A stretch of 64,000 nucleotides of DNA from Bacillus sp. es.036 (GCF_002563635.1 NZ_PDIZ01000001.1:1116001-1180000); one strand, 5' to 3'. Shown: positions 29,207 through 39,047, counted from the first letter of the stretch. The notes: a model not told the origin generated them from the letters alone. Numbers and translations: made by a program.

Positions 29207-30059
29207 AGATTTTCGTAATCAGGTAAAGCCAAACTGGTGCCCTGGCTGTGGAGATTTCTCCGTACAAGCAGCCATTCAACGAGCGGCTGCGAATGTGGGA
29301 CTAGAACCAGACGATCTTGCCGTCATTTCTGGAATTGGCTGCTCGGGTCGTATTAGTGGCTACATCAATGCGTATGGTTTCCATGGGATTCATGGGCGTT
29401 CGCTACCAATTGCACAGGGCGTGAAAATGGCAAATCGCGATTTAACCGTGATTGCGTCCGGGGGAGATGGCGATGGCTTTGCGATCGGAATGGGGCACAC
29501 GATCCATGCGATGAGGCGAAATATAGACATCACGTATATCGTGATGGACAATCAAATCTATGGTTTAACGAAAGGGCAGACCTCTCCAACGAGTGCAGAA
29601 GGGTTTAAAACGAAAAGTACGCCTTCTGGATCAATTGAATCTTCTCTCTCCATCATGGAACTCGCGCTCTCAAGCGGCTGTGGTTTTGTAGCACAAAGCT
29701 TTTCAACCGATTTAAAGGACCTCGTAGCGATCATTGAACAAGGAATTCAACATAAAGGCTTTTCATTGATTAATGTGTTTAGCCCGTGCGTGACGTTCAA
29801 TAAAGTGAATACGTATGACTGGTTTAAACAAAATCTTATTAGTTTAAATGATATTGAAGGCTATGATCCACACAATCGGATGATGGCGATGCAAACATTA
29901 ATGGAGCACAATGGACTTGTAAAAGGATTAATTTACGAGAATCCAACTCGTCCATCGTACCAAGAATCAGTTCGAGGATATAGTTCTAGTGCGTTATCAA
30001 AACAAGACTTAAATCTTCCTGAAGAAAAATTTACAGAGTTAATGGCTGAGTTTATGTAA
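29193..30059 (+). CDS. korB: 2-oxoacid:ferredoxin oxidoreductase, beta subunit
   Basis: A 288-aa thiamine-diphosphate-binding subunit. WCPGCGDF at the N terminus carries cluster cysteines, and the ThDP motif GDGDGFAIGMGHTIHAMRRN follows. Further conserved parts are NQIYGLTKGQTSPTS and FSPCVTFN. An in-frame start at 29157 exists, but the ATG at 29193 follows TAAGGAG and gives the family N terminus (MATFKDFRN). It overlaps korA by 14 bases, so the subunits are translationally coupled. Confidence 0.87.
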   Translation: MATFKDFRNQVKPNWCPGCGDFSVQAAIQRAAANVGLEPDDLAVISGIGCSGRISGYINAYGFHGIHGRSLPIAQGVKMANRDLTVIASGGDGDGFAIGMGHTIHAMRRNIDITYIVMDNQIYGLTKGQTSPTSAEGFKTKSTPSGSIESSLSIMELALSSGCGFVAQSFSTDLKDLVAIIEQGIQHKGFSLINVFSPCVTFNKVNTYDWFKQNLISLNDIEGYDPHNRMMAMQTLMEHNGLVKGLIYENPTRPSYQESVRGYSSSALSKQDLNLPEEKFTELMAEFM

Positions 30060-30066
30060 GGCGACG

Positions 30067-30094
30067 AACCCTTCAAGTAATGAAGGGTTTTTTT
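30067..30094 (+). terminator. Intrinsic terminator after korB
   Basis: AACCCTTCA AGTAA TGAAGGGTT followed by a T run. Confidence 0.92.
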
Positions 30095-30246
30095 ATGCTG
30101 AAAAGGATGAACGAATCTTTTCCATAAATAAAACTATAAGTGTCCTTGTATGGAGGACATATCACCTTTACGTTATAAGTGATAAATGATACGATGTTTG
30201 TGATAACAGTGTTTGAAGAACGTTTTGAAAAAGTGAGGTGTACGCT

Positions 30247-31287
30247 GTGGAAGGAAAAATGAAGGCGATTGTGAAACACGAACGTAGCAAAGGTGCTCAG
30301 CTGCAAACCGTCGATATTCCACAAATTAATGATAATGAAGTATTAATTCAAGTAAAGGCAACTTCGATTTGCGGTACGGATGTACATATTTATACGTGGG
30401 ATGAATGGTCCCAGAGTCGCGTCAATCCTCCTTATGTTTTTGGACATGAGTTTGCGGGAGTTGTCGTAGAAAAAGGAAAGAACGTAACGAACCTGGAGGT
30501 TGGAGACCATGTTTCAGCAGAAACACATATTGTTTGCAACCAATGTCCACAATGTTTAACAGGGAAGTTTCATATTTGCGAAAATACTAAAATTATTGGT
30601 GTCGACACGGATGGCTGCTTTGCAGAATACGTCGCGCTCCCATCTCAAAACATCTGGAAAAATCCTGAGTCACTATCATTTGATGTGGCTTCTGTACAAG
30701 AGCCGATGGGTAACGCCGTTCATACAGTACTCGCTGGAGACGTAGCTGGAAAGACAGTAGCGATTATCGGTTGTGGCCCGATTGGGATTATGGCTGTAGG
30801 GGTTGCGAAGGCAGCTGGTGCTTCACAGGTTATCGCACTTGATTTAAATGATTATCGTCTGAACCTTGCGAAAGAAATGGGCGCAACGACTGTCATTAAT
30901 TCTCGAAACGAAGATCCACTTCACGTTGTGAAAGAGCTGACTAACGGGCACGGTGTTGACGTTGTTTGTGAAATGTCAGGACATCCAATCGCGATGAACC
31001 AGGGCTTTAAAATGGTAACAAACGGTGGACGTGTTTCCATCCTTAGTTTGCCAGTCCGTCCTGTTGAAATTGATGTTACGAATGACATTGTTTTTAAAGG
31101 CATAACCGTTCAAGGCATTACAGGAAGAAAAATGTTCGAAACTTGGCGCCAGGTGTCCGGGCTTTTGCAGTCAGGACAGGTAGATGTGGAGCCGATGATT
31201 ACGCATCACTTCCCGCTTGAAGACTTTGAAAAAGGCTTCGAATTAATGATTGAAGGTAAATGTGGTAAGGTAGTATTACATCCATAA
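30247..31287 (+). CDS. tdh: L-threonine 3-dehydrogenase
   Basis: Zinc-dependent NAD enzyme that oxidises threonine to 2-amino-3-ketobutyrate. The 346-aa medium-chain dehydrogenase has SICGTDVHIY (catalytic zinc cysteine), GHEFAGVV, the four-cysteine structural zinc site in CNQCPQCLTGKFHIC and the Rossmann GCGPIGIMAVG. Start choice: GTG at 30238, GTG at 30247 or ATG at 30259. I take 30247, preceded by GTGAGGTG, because B. subtilis Tdh has a few residues before GKMKA. kbl follows 43 bases later and completes the pathway to glycine and acetyl-CoA. Confidence 0.93.
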   Translation: MEGKMKAIVKHERSKGAQLQTVDIPQINDNEVLIQVKATSICGTDVHIYTWDEWSQSRVNPPYVFGHEFAGVVVEKGKNVTNLEVGDHVSAETHIVCNQCPQCLTGKFHICENTKIIGVDTDGCFAEYVALPSQNIWKNPESLSFDVASVQEPMGNAVHTVLAGDVAGKTVAIIGCGPIGIMAVGVAKAAGASQVIALDLNDYRLNLAKEMGATTVINSRNEDPLHVVKELTNGHGVDVVCEMSGHPIAMNQGFKMVTNGGRVSILSLPVRPVEIDVTNDIVFKGITVQGITGRKMFETWRQVSGLLQSGQVDVEPMITHHFPLEDFEKGFELMIEGKCGKVVLHP

Positions 31288-31330
31288 GGCTCACACGTGA
31301 GCCATTACATACTAATGAGGAGGCCGATCA

Positions 31331-32506
31331 ATGAAAGGTTTTGAATATCTCCAAGAAGAGCTTGATCAAATGCAGGAGGAAGGTGTTTTTCGTAACTTGA
31401 TTCCACTTGAGTCTGCTCAAGGGTCACGCGTTACGATTAAAGGAAAAAACGTTATTCAGCTATCTTCAAACAACTATCTCGGACTGACGGACCATCCGAA
31501 AATGAAGCAAGCAGCGATTGAAGCCGTTGAAAAATACGGTGCAGGAACAGGCTCTGTTCGAACCATTGCTGGAACGCTCTCCATGCACGAACAGTTTGAA
31601 GAAAAGCTTGCTGAATTTAAACATACGGAAGCGGCACTCGTTCTTCAATCAGGATTTGCTACAAATCAGGCGGTCCTTTCAGCGATCCTAACAAAAGAAG
31701 ATGTCGTTATTTCTGATGAACTAAACCACGCTTCGATTATCGATGGCATTCGCTTAACAAAAGCGGGACGTCGTATTTACAAGCATACGGATATGGAAGA
31801 TCTCGAGAGCGCATTGAAAGAAACGCAAGATTATCGCACGCGTCTTGTTGTCACAGACGGGGTCTTCTCAATGGACGGAAACATTGCGCCGCTAACTGAA
31901 ATTGTCGAGCTATGTGAAAAGTATGATGCACTTGTCATGGTTGATGACGCTCATGCAAGTGGCGTACTTGGTGAGAACGGCCGTGGAACGGTTGACCACT
32001 TTGGCTTAAACGGACGCGTTCACATTCAGGTTGGGACACTTAGTAAGGCGATTGGCGTTCTTGGTGGTTACATTGCAAGTACGAAAACACTTCGCGATTA
32101 CTTGATTCATAAAGGTCGTCCGTTCTTATTTAGTACATCTCATCCTCCTGCAGTAACAGCAGCTTGCTCAGCAGCAATTGATGTTCTTGTAGAAGAGCCT
32201 GAATTGATTGAGAAGCTTTGGGACAACACAAAATTCTTTAAAGCTGGGTTAAAAGAGCTTGGTTTTGATACAGGGATTAGTGAAACACCAGTAACACCTG
32301 TCATCATTGGTGATGAGGCACTTACGCATAAGTTTTCCGATAAGCTATTTGAAAACGGCGTGTTTGCGCAGGGGATTGCTTTTCCAACTGTTGCAAAAGG
32401 AAAAGGCCGCGTGCGTACGATCGTAACGGCTCAGCATTCAAAAGAAGACCTTCAAGAAGCATTAGACGCATTTGAGAAGTCTGCAAAAGAGCTTGGAATA
32501 CTATAA
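31331..32506 (+). CDS. kbl: Glycine C-acetyltransferase (2-amino-3-ketobutyrate CoA ligase)
   Basis: Pyridoxal-phosphate enzyme that splits 2-amino-3-ketobutyrate with CoA into glycine and acetyl-CoA. The 391-aa alpha-oxoamine synthase has [32 protein letters not shown] and the PLP lysine in [24 protein letters not shown]. It forms a two-gene threonine-degradation operon with tdh. Confidence 0.94.
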   Translation: MKGFEYLQEELDQMQEEGVFRNLIPLESAQGSRVTIKGKNVIQLSSNNYLGLTDHPKMKQAAIEAVEKYGAGTGSVRTIAGTLSMHEQFEEKLAEFKHTEAALVLQSGFATNQAVLSAILTKEDVVISDELNHASIIDGIRLTKAGRRIYKHTDMEDLESALKETQDYRTRLVVTDGVFSMDGNIAPLTEIVELCEKYDALVMVDDAHASGVLGENGRGTVDHFGLNGRVHIQVGTLSKAIGVLGGYIASTKTLRDYLIHKGRPFLFSTSHPPAVTAACSAAIDVLVEEPELIEKLWDNTKFFKAGLKELGFDTGISETPVTPVIIGDEALTHKFSDKLFENGVFAQGIAFPTVAKGKGRVRTIVTAQHSKEDLQEALDAFEKSAKELGIL

Positions 32507-32510
32507 AAGA

Positions 32511-32543
32511 AAGAGAGAGGGGGCTGATCCTCCTCTTTTTTTT
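32511..32543 (+). terminator. Intrinsic terminator after kbl
   Basis: Imperfect AGAGAGAGGGGG / CCTCCTCTT stem followed by eight T. Confidence 0.75.
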
Positions 32544-32606
32544 CGGCTAATGGGGTCATTCTTTATTTGTTCACCTAATCGTGCTCTGAGGCTTTTCCAG
32601 GTTTTA

Positions 32607-32635
32607 TTGATTAAATACTCTGAACCCCTTATAAT
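32607..32635 (+). promoter_or_regulatory. Sigma-A promoter of miaB with long leader
   Basis: TTGATT (32607-32612), 17-base spacer, TATAAT (32630-32635). The leader to the miaB ATG is about 165 bases, AT-rich and without an ORF or an obvious riboswitch. This accounts for the ~300-base gap between kbl and miaB. Confidence 0.75.
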
Positions 32636-32805
32636 AAAGGAATGTCCATTAGTTACACATTTCTTAATTGACAATAAAGGATAACGAATAAAACGGAAGC
32701 TTTTATAGAATTTATTTCTATTAGCGAGGTTTTTCTAAGTTTAGGAGCATTGAGCTCTTTTTCATAGCAGGGTCATCCTTTTTAATTAGAAAGGAGTCGA
32801 ACGAC

Positions 32806-34338
32806 ATGAACGAACAGCAGCGCCTGGATTCGCAAATCAATGTAAAGAAAACAGAGAAAACGACCGAAGATTACGCGAAGTATTTCCAGACAACGTACCA
32901 GGCACCTAACTTAAAAGATGCCAAGCGCAGAGGAAAAGAAAATGTAAACGTTCATTACGATTTTGAAATTCCAGAGAATATTAAAAACCTTGGGAAAGAT
33001 AAGAAGTTTTTGATTCGCACGTACGGATGTCAAATGAATGAACACGATACAGAAGTAATGGCAGGGATTTTTGAAGAAATGGGTTTTGAAGCTACAACGG
33101 AGGTCACAGAGGCGGATGTTGTTCTCCTCAATACGTGTGCGATTCGTGAAAATGCGGAGAACAAAGTATTTGGTGAGCTTGGCCATTTAAAACCATTAAA
33201 GATGGAAAATCCGGATTTGATCATTGGTGTATGTGGCTGTATGTCACAGGAAGAATCTGTGGTCAATCGCATCATGCAAAAGCATCAGTTCGTTGATTTA
33301 ATCTTTGGTACACATAACATTCACCGCCTTCCAGAACTGATGGAGCAAGCAGTCTTTGGTAAAGAAATGGTGATGGAAGTATGGTCAAAAGAAGGTGACA
33401 TTATTGAAAACCTTCCGCGGACAAGAAAAGGCGAAATCAAAGCATGGGTTAACATCATGTACGGCTGTGATAAATTCTGTACATATTGCATCGTGCCTTA
33501 TACGCGAGGTAAAGAAAGAAGCCGTCGCCCTGAAGATATTATTCAGGAAGTACGCCACTTAGCAGCAAAAGGCTATAAAGAAGTGACGCTCCTTGGACAG
33601 AATGTAAACGCCTACGGGAAAGATTTAGAAGATATTGAGTACGGCCTCGGTGATCTTATGAACGAGATTCATAAGATTGATATTCCTAGAGTTCGTTTCA
33701 CGACGAGTCATCCACGTGACTTTGATGATCGTCTTGTGGAAGTACTTGGCCAGGGAGGCAATCTTGTCGATCATATCCATCTTCCTGTTCAAAGTGGAAG
33801 CAATGAGGTTCTGAAGTTGATGAACCGTCGCTATACGCGCGAGACGTATTTAGAGCTAGTTCGTAAGATTAAAAAGGTTATGCCAAACGCAACCTTTACA
33901 ACAGATATTATCGTTGGTTTCCCGAATGAAACGGACGAACAGTTCGAAGAAACGATGCAACTTGTAAAAGAAGTAGAGTATGACAGTGCGTATACCTTTA
34001 TTTACTCCCAACGTGATGGCACGCCAGCAGCTAAAATGACAGATAACGTACCAATGGAAGTGAAGAAAGAACGCCTTCAGCGCTTGAATGCCCTTGTGAA
34101 TGAAATGGCTGCGAAAAACAACGCTGTTTTTGAAGGGCAAATCGTGGAAGTTCTTGTAGAAGGTGAAAGTAAGAAAAATGCGGATGTTCTTTCTGGCTAT
34201 ACGAGCAAGAACAAAGTGGTTAACTTTAGAGGTCCTAAATCATTAGTTGGTCAAATTGTCCAGGTGAAAATCACAAAAGCAAAAACGTGGTCACTTGATG
34301 GCGAATATATTGAAAAAACGGCTGAGGTGAATGCATAA
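32806..34338 (+). CDS. miaB: tRNA-2-methylthio-N6-dimethylallyladenosine synthase
   Basis: Radical-SAM methylthiotransferase that converts i6A37 of tRNA into ms2i6A37. The 510-aa protein has an N-terminal UPF0004 domain with cluster cysteines ([28 protein letters not shown]), the radical-SAM CDKFCTYC motif and a C-terminal TRAM domain. The N-terminal extension of about 65 residues is typical of Bacillus MiaB (YmcB). Its substrate is made by MiaA, also encoded in this window. The stop overlaps the ricA start. Confidence 0.95.
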   Translation: MNEQQRLDSQINVKKTEKTTEDYAKYFQTTYQAPNLKDAKRRGKENVNVHYDFEIPENIKNLGKDKKFLIRTYGCQMNEHDTEVMAGIFEEMGFEATTEVTEADVVLLNTCAIRENAENKVFGELGHLKPLKMENPDLIIGVCGCMSQEESVVNRIMQKHQFVDLIFGTHNIHRLPELMEQAVFGKEMVMEVWSKEGDIIENLPRTRKGEIKAWVNIMYGCDKFCTYCIVPYTRGKERSRRPEDIIQEVRHLAAKGYKEVTLLGQNVNAYGKDLEDIEYGLGDLMNEIHKIDIPRVRFTTSHPRDFDDRLVEVLGQGGNLVDHIHLPVQSGSNEVLKLMNRRYTRETYLELVRKIKKVMPNATFTTDIIVGFPNETDEQFEETMQLVKEVEYDSAYTFIYSQRDGTPAAKMTDNVPMEVKKERLQRLNALVNEMAAKNNAVFEGQIVEVLVEGESKKNADVLSGYTSKNKVVNFRGPKSLVGQIVQVKITKAKTWSLDGEYIEKTAEVNA

Positions 34339-34754
34339 TGATATCAAGAATGGAAGTTATTGCAAAAGCAAAAGATCTTGCGAAACTCGTTTCAGAAACA
34401 GAAGAAGTCGATTTCTTCAAACGGGCAGAAGAAAAGATCAATGAAAATAAAAAAGTGCAAAGCTTAATTGCGCGAATTAAGTTAGAGCAAAAAGAAGCGG
34501 TAAATCTTCAGCACTACAGCAAGCATGAAGCGTTGAAAGAGAAAGATGAGCGGATTGATAAGCTCATGCAGCAGCTGGATGAAATTCCTGTCGTGCAGGA
34601 ATTCAAACGCTCGCAGTCTGATGTAAATGACCTTCTTCAGCTAGTAGCTAACACGATTTCGAATACAGTGACAGATGAAATTATTGAATCAACTGGTGGG
34701 AACGTCCTTGAAGGAACAACAGGCTCAACCCAGCAGGGACCTGGTTGTAAGTAA
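34338..34754 (+). CDS. ricA: RicA/YmcA, RNase Y-associated Y-complex subunit
   Basis: A 138-aa helical protein of the YlbF/YmcA family. In B. subtilis YmcA, YlbF and YaaT form a complex that steers RNase Y and is needed for biofilm, competence and sporulation. The start overlaps the miaB stop (TAATG), implying coupling. A single cysteine remains in the C-terminal tail (GPGCK). In B. subtilis cotE follows directly; here about 3.7 kb of accessory genes intervenes. Confidence 0.88.
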   Translation: MISRMEVIAKAKDLAKLVSETEEVDFFKRAEEKINENKKVQSLIARIKLEQKEAVNLQHYSKHEALKEKDERIDKLMQQLDEIPVVQEFKRSQSDVNDLLQLVANTISNTVTDEIIESTGGNVLEGTTGSTQQGPGCK

Positions 34755-34776
34755 CGGCATAATATGAATACGAAAG

Positions 34777-34807
34777 CCTTCCAATCGTGAATTGGAAGGT
34801 TTTTTTA
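34777..34807 (+). terminator. Intrinsic terminator after ricA
   Basis: CCTTCCAAT CGTGA ATTGGAAGG followed by seven T. Confidence 0.93.
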
Positions 34808-34951
34808 ATGCCATGGGACCTCTTCTTTCGAAATATTCTCTTAATTATCTGGGGTATTATGCTAATATAAGCAGAGAGACGATATAATTTCTAACACGAT
34901 AGGTGAAAAAGTTGCTTATCTTGCGAGTAGAGAGGTTCGGGGAGTTGACAG

Positions 34952-35785
34952 ATGAAAAGGTATTTTCTAAAGGATGAAACAATTCACGTTCATCTTACTG
35001 AATGGGGAGAAAAAGAGCTTCCAGTTATTTTTTGTTTGCACGGTTTAGGGAGCACAAGCTTATCCTTTGTCGAAATAGGGGAGAAGCTTAAAAATCGCTA
35101 TCGAGTTATTGCAATAGATGCGCCTGGTCATGGGAGAACGCCTCCTTTTAAGCGTGCAGAACAATATGAAATGCCTCAAATGGCTCGGTGGCTGAACGAG
35201 ATCATCGATCATCTCCAAATCGATCGTTTTTACTTTCTATCACATTCTTGGGGAAGTTTTGTTGCTTTATTTTATCTTCATGATTATGGAGACCGCGTTT
35301 TAGGAAGTATTCTAATCGATGGAGGTTACCAAACAAAGCGTTTGGGAAATCAGTCGATGGAAGAAGAAATTGCTTTTTATGAAAAGGATTTTGAAGAGTA
35401 TGTGGAAACGTGGGATTCTTTTTTAGAAGAAGCGGTATATGGAGGCGTATCTCGCCGTTCATCGTTATTGGATTTAGCTGCTAACGATCTCGCTTTAGAG
35501 AAGGACGGTAAATTCTACTGGCATGCGAGAGGCAAGACCGCCGGGTACATCATTCAAGCGATGCACAAACATGAGACGATTGATATCTACGAAGCGTTAC
35601 CTTCAACGATCATTCTATTAAGAGCAACATTGCCTGAAAGTATGCAAGTTCAGCGGAACCGAATCTCAACCATTTTCAAAGAGAAAACAGGCAGTACGGT
35701 TAAATGCATCTCAAACACCACCCACATGCTGCACTGGGATAACCCTGAGATCGTTGTAAATGAAATAAAAACAAGCTGGGAGTAG
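34952..35785 (+). CDS. Alpha/beta-fold hydrolase
   Basis: A 277-aa alpha/beta hydrolase: oxyanion-hole LHGLGSTS near residue 30, the nucleophile elbow SHSWGS near residue 98, and the late histidine in TTHMLHWDNPE. The substrate is not predictable. No signal peptide is visible. ATG after GGGGAGTTGAC. It opens the accessory patch between ricA and cotE; a decayed methyltransferase follows without a gap. Confidence 0.82.
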   Translation: MKRYFLKDETIHVHLTEWGEKELPVIFCLHGLGSTSLSFVEIGEKLKNRYRVIAIDAPGHGRTPPFKRAEQYEMPQMARWLNEIIDHLQIDRFYFLSHSWGSFVALFYLHDYGDRVLGSILIDGGYQTKRLGNQSMEEEIAFYEKDFEEYVETWDSFLEEAVYGGVSRRSSLLDLAANDLALEKDGKFYWHARGKTAGYIIQAMHKHETIDIYEALPSTIILLRATLPESMQVQRNRISTIFKEKTGSTVKCISNTTHMLHWDNPEIVVNEIKTSWE

Positions 35786-36092
35786 GTGAATGATACCCCA
35801 CAGGATGAGAAGGTTCGAGGGGTCATTGAGGCAGGAGAATATTCGAATAATCCTGGCTGGATCGAAACGCAGGAATCGGATCTTGATTGATTAAATCGAG
35901 AACATTGACGTTAGCAGTTTAGTACTTTATCGATAGAAGCCATTCTATCAGAGCATGTCTATGAGCACTTTACTTATGAGGAAGGAAAAGAAGCGGCTCT
36001 AAATTGCTATTTGTACTCGATTTGATCAAAGTAATGCGCGAGGAAAGTTGGGGTTTGTTTCGCTGATTGTTGATGCCGTTAAATCGGAATAG
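35786..36092 (+). pseudogene. Remnant of a SAM-dependent methyltransferase
   Basis: No intact ORF is present, but translation in pieces gives recognisable family segments in order. The first is KVRGVIEAGEYSNNPGWIE then TQESDLD, followed by a stop, then LNREH (about 35819-35907). The second is ILSEHVYEHFTYEEGKEAA then LNCY in another frame (about 35945-36013). The third is RFDQSNARGKLGFVSLIVDA then VKSE ending in TAG at 36090-36092. These correspond to the start, middle (EHVxEHLT) and end (DTRNxNGxLGMVSIILDA) of a class I methyltransferase family I recall from Bacillus. At least two stops and a large internal deletion (central part between CY and the tail) make it non-functional. Confidence 0.7.
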
Positions 36093-36131
36093 AACAAATA
36101 ACCACCTCTATGATTGGAGCGTGAACTTATC

Positions 36132-36926
36132 ATGTCTAACTGGCATACTTGCTCTGCTGAAGTAGCTGAATTTGTTAAGAAATTGATGGTAGAGACGAAA
36201 AGGATACTTGGTAGTCATTATGTAGGTTTTTATTTACACGGTTCGTTAGCGATGGGTGGATTTAATCCAAAACGAAGCGATATTGATGTTTTGGTCATTA
36301 CCAAAAAGGGAGTTACCGTTCAAACGAAAAAACAGTTAGCACAATTGTATTTATCAACTTCAAGAAAGCCATTTCCATTCGAAATGAGTATGCTTCGTGA
36401 AAAACACCTGAGGATTAGGGAACACCCGAGTTCCTATGATTTTCATTTTAGCGAATTTTGGAGAGAGCGGTATGAACGTGATTTAGAAACAAATTCCAGT
36501 GAATATATAAATGCAGAAGTCCACAAAGACCCAGATCTTGCTGCTCATATTACGATTACGACAGAGCGAGGAATTTGTATCGATGGGCGACCGATTAATC
36601 AAACGTTTCCGGGAATCCCAAGGGAACATTATTTATCTTCTATTTTAGTGGATTTCAAAGAATGTGTGGAAGGAATGACCAGGAAGCCTGTTTATAGTAT
36701 TTTAAACACGATAAGGGTTTATAGGTATGTGAAAGATGGAGTGATTTCATCAAAGAAAGAAGCGGGGATTTGGGGATTAGACTCTTTGCCAAGAGAGATT
36801 AAATTAACTGTTCAAAAAGCACTTCATTGTTATGTCGATGGAGAGAGCCCCTATGAATTTAAGCGAGAAGAGTTAATCGTGTTTACTCATTACATAACGA
36901 AAGAAGTTCAAGCCTACTTGGTATGA
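36132..36926 (+). CDS. Aminoglycoside nucleotidyltransferase-like protein (AadA/ANT family)
   Basis: A 264-aa nucleotidyltransferase. The N-terminal domain has the Pol-beta-type active site GFYLHGSLAMGGF followed by SDIDVLV (about residues 35-60), and a C-terminal helical domain follows, the layout of AadA (streptomycin/spectinomycin adenylyltransferase). Chromosomal homologues are common in soil Bacillaceae and do not always confer resistance, so the substrate is inferred. A TTG at 36114 is in frame; I use the ATG at 36132. It leads a tight three-gene group with a DUF6886-like gene and a phosphotransferase-like gene. Confidence 0.78.
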   Translation: MSNWHTCSAEVAEFVKKLMVETKRILGSHYVGFYLHGSLAMGGFNPKRSDIDVLVITKKGVTVQTKKQLAQLYLSTSRKPFPFEMSMLREKHLRIREHPSSYDFHFSEFWRERYERDLETNSSEYINAEVHKDPDLAAHITITTERGICIDGRPINQTFPGIPREHYLSSILVDFKECVEGMTRKPVYSILNTIRVYRYVKDGVISSKKEAGIWGLDSLPREIKLTVQKALHCYVDGESPYEFKREELIVFTHYITKEVQAYLV

Positions 36927-36953
36927 CAACTTATTCGTGGAGGGGGTGATCGT

Positions 36954-37472
36954 TTGCGCATTTTTCATGTCAGTGAAGAAGACGATATTCATGAATTTCA
37001 GCCAAGAATTCCTACGCGTCAAGATCTTGACCAATCAAAAGGGCTTGTATGGGCGGTTAATGAAACCTGTTTACCGAACTTTTTAACACCACGAAATTGT
37101 CCGCGCGTTTGCTTTCATGTTGGGCCAAATACGTCAGATGCAGATAAGCAAACGTATTTATCTTCGAGTTGTCAACATGCTGTTGTTATTGAAAATAGAT
37201 GGTTTGAAACGATAACGAAAACAAAACTTTATTTAAATGAGTTCGATCCGATCCATTTTAAACTACAAGACGACAATGCCGGCTACTATGTGAGTGATAC
37301 AGCCCAAGTTCCAATAAAAAAGATTAAGATTGATCATCCCATTCAGGAGTTATTCCGTCGTCAGGTAGAAGTGAGATTTGTTGATCAGCTGTGGGATATA
37401 CATGATGAGATCCAACATACAACATTTCATTGGTCAATGTGTCGGATGAAGTTTGCCGTTTCGAAGAGGTAA
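36954..37472 (+). CDS. DUF6886-like protein
   Basis: A 172-aa protein starting MRIFHVSEEDDIHEFQPRIP, which I recognise as the DUF6886 family of Bacillaceae. Conserved features are the N-terminal HVSEE, the WAVNETCLPNFLTPR stretch and a C-terminal LWDIHDE...WSMCRM. The start is TTG at 36954, preceded by GGAGGGGGTGATCG. The biochemical role is unknown to me. It lies 27 bases after the AadA-like gene and 23 bases before the phosphotransferase. Confidence 0.7.
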   Translation: MRIFHVSEEDDIHEFQPRIPTRQDLDQSKGLVWAVNETCLPNFLTPRNCPRVCFHVGPNTSDADKQTYLSSSCQHAVVIENRWFETITKTKLYLNEFDPIHFKLQDDNAGYYVSDTAQVPIKKIKIDHPIQELFRRQVEVRFVDQLWDIHDEIQHTTFHWSMCRMKFAVSKR

Positions 37473-37495
37473 AAAAGGTAAGAGGAGAGAAGAAG

Positions 37496-38233
37496 ATGAA
37501 GCTAGGAAATCCAATTGCTTCTGGAAATACTGCGGAAATCTACTCTGTTCAAAATCAAATTGTGAAGGTATTCCGGAAAGACCTTCCAGATGGAACCTCT
37601 TTCTATGAAGCTGAGAAACAACGTTACGCTTTATCAAAAGGTCTTCCGGTCCCAAAAATTATGGATGTAACGAAAATAGACGGTAGACAGGCGATCATCA
37701 TGGAAAAAATTAGCGGACGCACATTAGGTGAGCGTCTTTTAGAGAATAAGAATCTAGCAAATTATTATATGGAAATGTCAGTTAACATTCAACAAAACAT
37801 TCATCAGATCAACGCCGATGCGTTTGAACCGATGACTAAAAAGCTAACACGCCAAATAGGTACAGCGGATCGATTAAGCCAATCTCAAAAAACAGCATTA
37901 CTCTTTAAGTTAAGTGAAATGCCAGTCAAGAAGCAGCTTTGCCATGGGGATTTTCATCTATTTAATCTGATAATGGGCGATCATGTGACGATTATTGATT
38001 GGGTTGATGCAAGTGCGGGGGATAGCCGAGCAGACGTTTACAGAACGTATCTATTATATACTCAATTTTCAAGTGAGTTAGCGGATCTGTATTTAAAGCT
38101 CTATTGCATGAAAACCGGCGTATCAAAAGAAGAGATCATGGAGTGGGCACCGATTATTGCTGGTGCAGGCTTATCCGAAGGAGTATTAACAGAAGACAGT
38201 GGTCGCTTGTTAGAAATTGTTGATGAAGGCTAA
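37496..38233 (+). CDS. Aminoglycoside phosphotransferase-family kinase
   Basis: A 245-aa small-molecule kinase of the APH/choline-kinase fold. The nucleotide-binding N lobe includes IVKVFRKD (lysine) and an EAEKQ helix; the catalytic loop is LCHGDFHLFNLIM (HGDxxxxN) and the metal-binding aspartate is in TIIDWVDAS. The 22-codon in-frame extension upstream overlaps the preceding gene; the ATG at 37496 follows AGAGGAGAG. It is the third gene of an apparent operon with two other small-molecule-modification genes. Antibiotic resistance is possible but not demonstrated. Confidence 0.8.
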   Translation: MKLGNPIASGNTAEIYSVQNQIVKVFRKDLPDGTSFYEAEKQRYALSKGLPVPKIMDVTKIDGRQAIIMEKISGRTLGERLLENKNLANYYMEMSVNIQQNIHQINADAFEPMTKKLTRQIGTADRLSQSQKTALLFKLSEMPVKKQLCHGDFHLFNLIMGDHVTIIDWVDASAGDSRADVYRTYLLYTQFSSELADLYLKLYCMKTGVSKEEIMEWAPIIAGAGLSEGVLTEDSGRLLEIVDEG

Positions 38234-38487
38234 GAGGATAAAGCGTTTAGGCTTAACTTATTTTAATATATAATTTTCACGTACCATACTTTTTTAAAAA
38301 AATCACAAAAGGTTGTAAAGCATTGGACATTCGAGACATAGACTGATAGTGGAACAGCCTTTATATATAAAAAAACTTTTATTCTATGGTGTTGGTTATG
38401 TTCTTTTGCTGTGAAGAAAAAAAGAGGAACACTGGTCGTTTGTCTTGCATAGGATGAGAATGAAGATTGGAAGAGGAGGTATGATCG

Positions 38488-39042
38488 ATGTCAGAGGAAT
38501 ATAATTACAGAGAGATATTCGCCAAAGCTGTTTGCGGAAAAGGGCGTAAATTTACACAGGATACAAACACAGTAACACCAACTCATAAGCCTTCTAGTAT
38601 TCTGGGTTGCTGGATTATTAACAATCAATTCACTGCCAAGAAGCGTGGTGACGTTGTCCAAGTGGAAGGCTCTTACGACATTAATATCTGGTATTCTTAC
38701 AGCCATAATACCAAAACAGAAGTTGTAACAGAAACAGTTAAATACCATGAAGAAATTCCTCTTCGCTACAAAGACAAAGACTGTGTTGCTGATGAAGTGG
38801 TCGCAAAAGCAATTCAGGAGCCTAACTGTCTCGAAGCGACCATTGCGCCGAGCGGTCATAAGGTGATTGTACAAGTGGAAAGAGAGTTTCTTGTAGAAGT
38901 TATCGGTGAAACGAAGATTTGCGTATACGTCAATCCTGACGGCTGTGGAGATGACGACGATGATGATTGGGATTATGATGTAGATGATGAAGAGTTTGAG
39001 GATTTAGATCCGAACTTCTTAATTGGTGATCTTGAAGAATAG
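38488..39042 (+). CDS. cotE: Spore coat morphogenetic protein CotE
   Basis: The outer-coat organiser of spore formers. The 184-aa protein matches B. subtilis CotE over its length: [44 protein letters not shown], the [12 protein letters not shown] stretch and the very acidic C-terminal tail (Asp/Glu-rich, ending FLIGDLEE) used for partner binding. RBS AGAGGAGG. It lies upstream of mutS as in B. subtilis. The 250-base upstream region probably holds sporulation promoters, but I could not identify a convincing sigma-E or sigma-K pair. Confidence 0.95.
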   Translation: MSEEYNYREIFAKAVCGKGRKFTQDTNTVTPTHKPSSILGCWIINNQFTAKKRGDVVQVEGSYDINIWYSYSHNTKTEVVTETVKYHEEIPLRYKDKDCVADEVVAKAIQEPNCLEATIAPSGHKVIVQVEREFLVEVIGETKICVYVNPDGCGDDDDDDWDYDVDDEEFEDLDPNFLIGDLEE

Positions 39043-39047
39043 TGCGT

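Noticed and set aside
32472-32684. 70-codon ORF after kbl
   Set aside because: It begins inside kbl, crosses its terminator and the miaB promoter, and resembles no protein.
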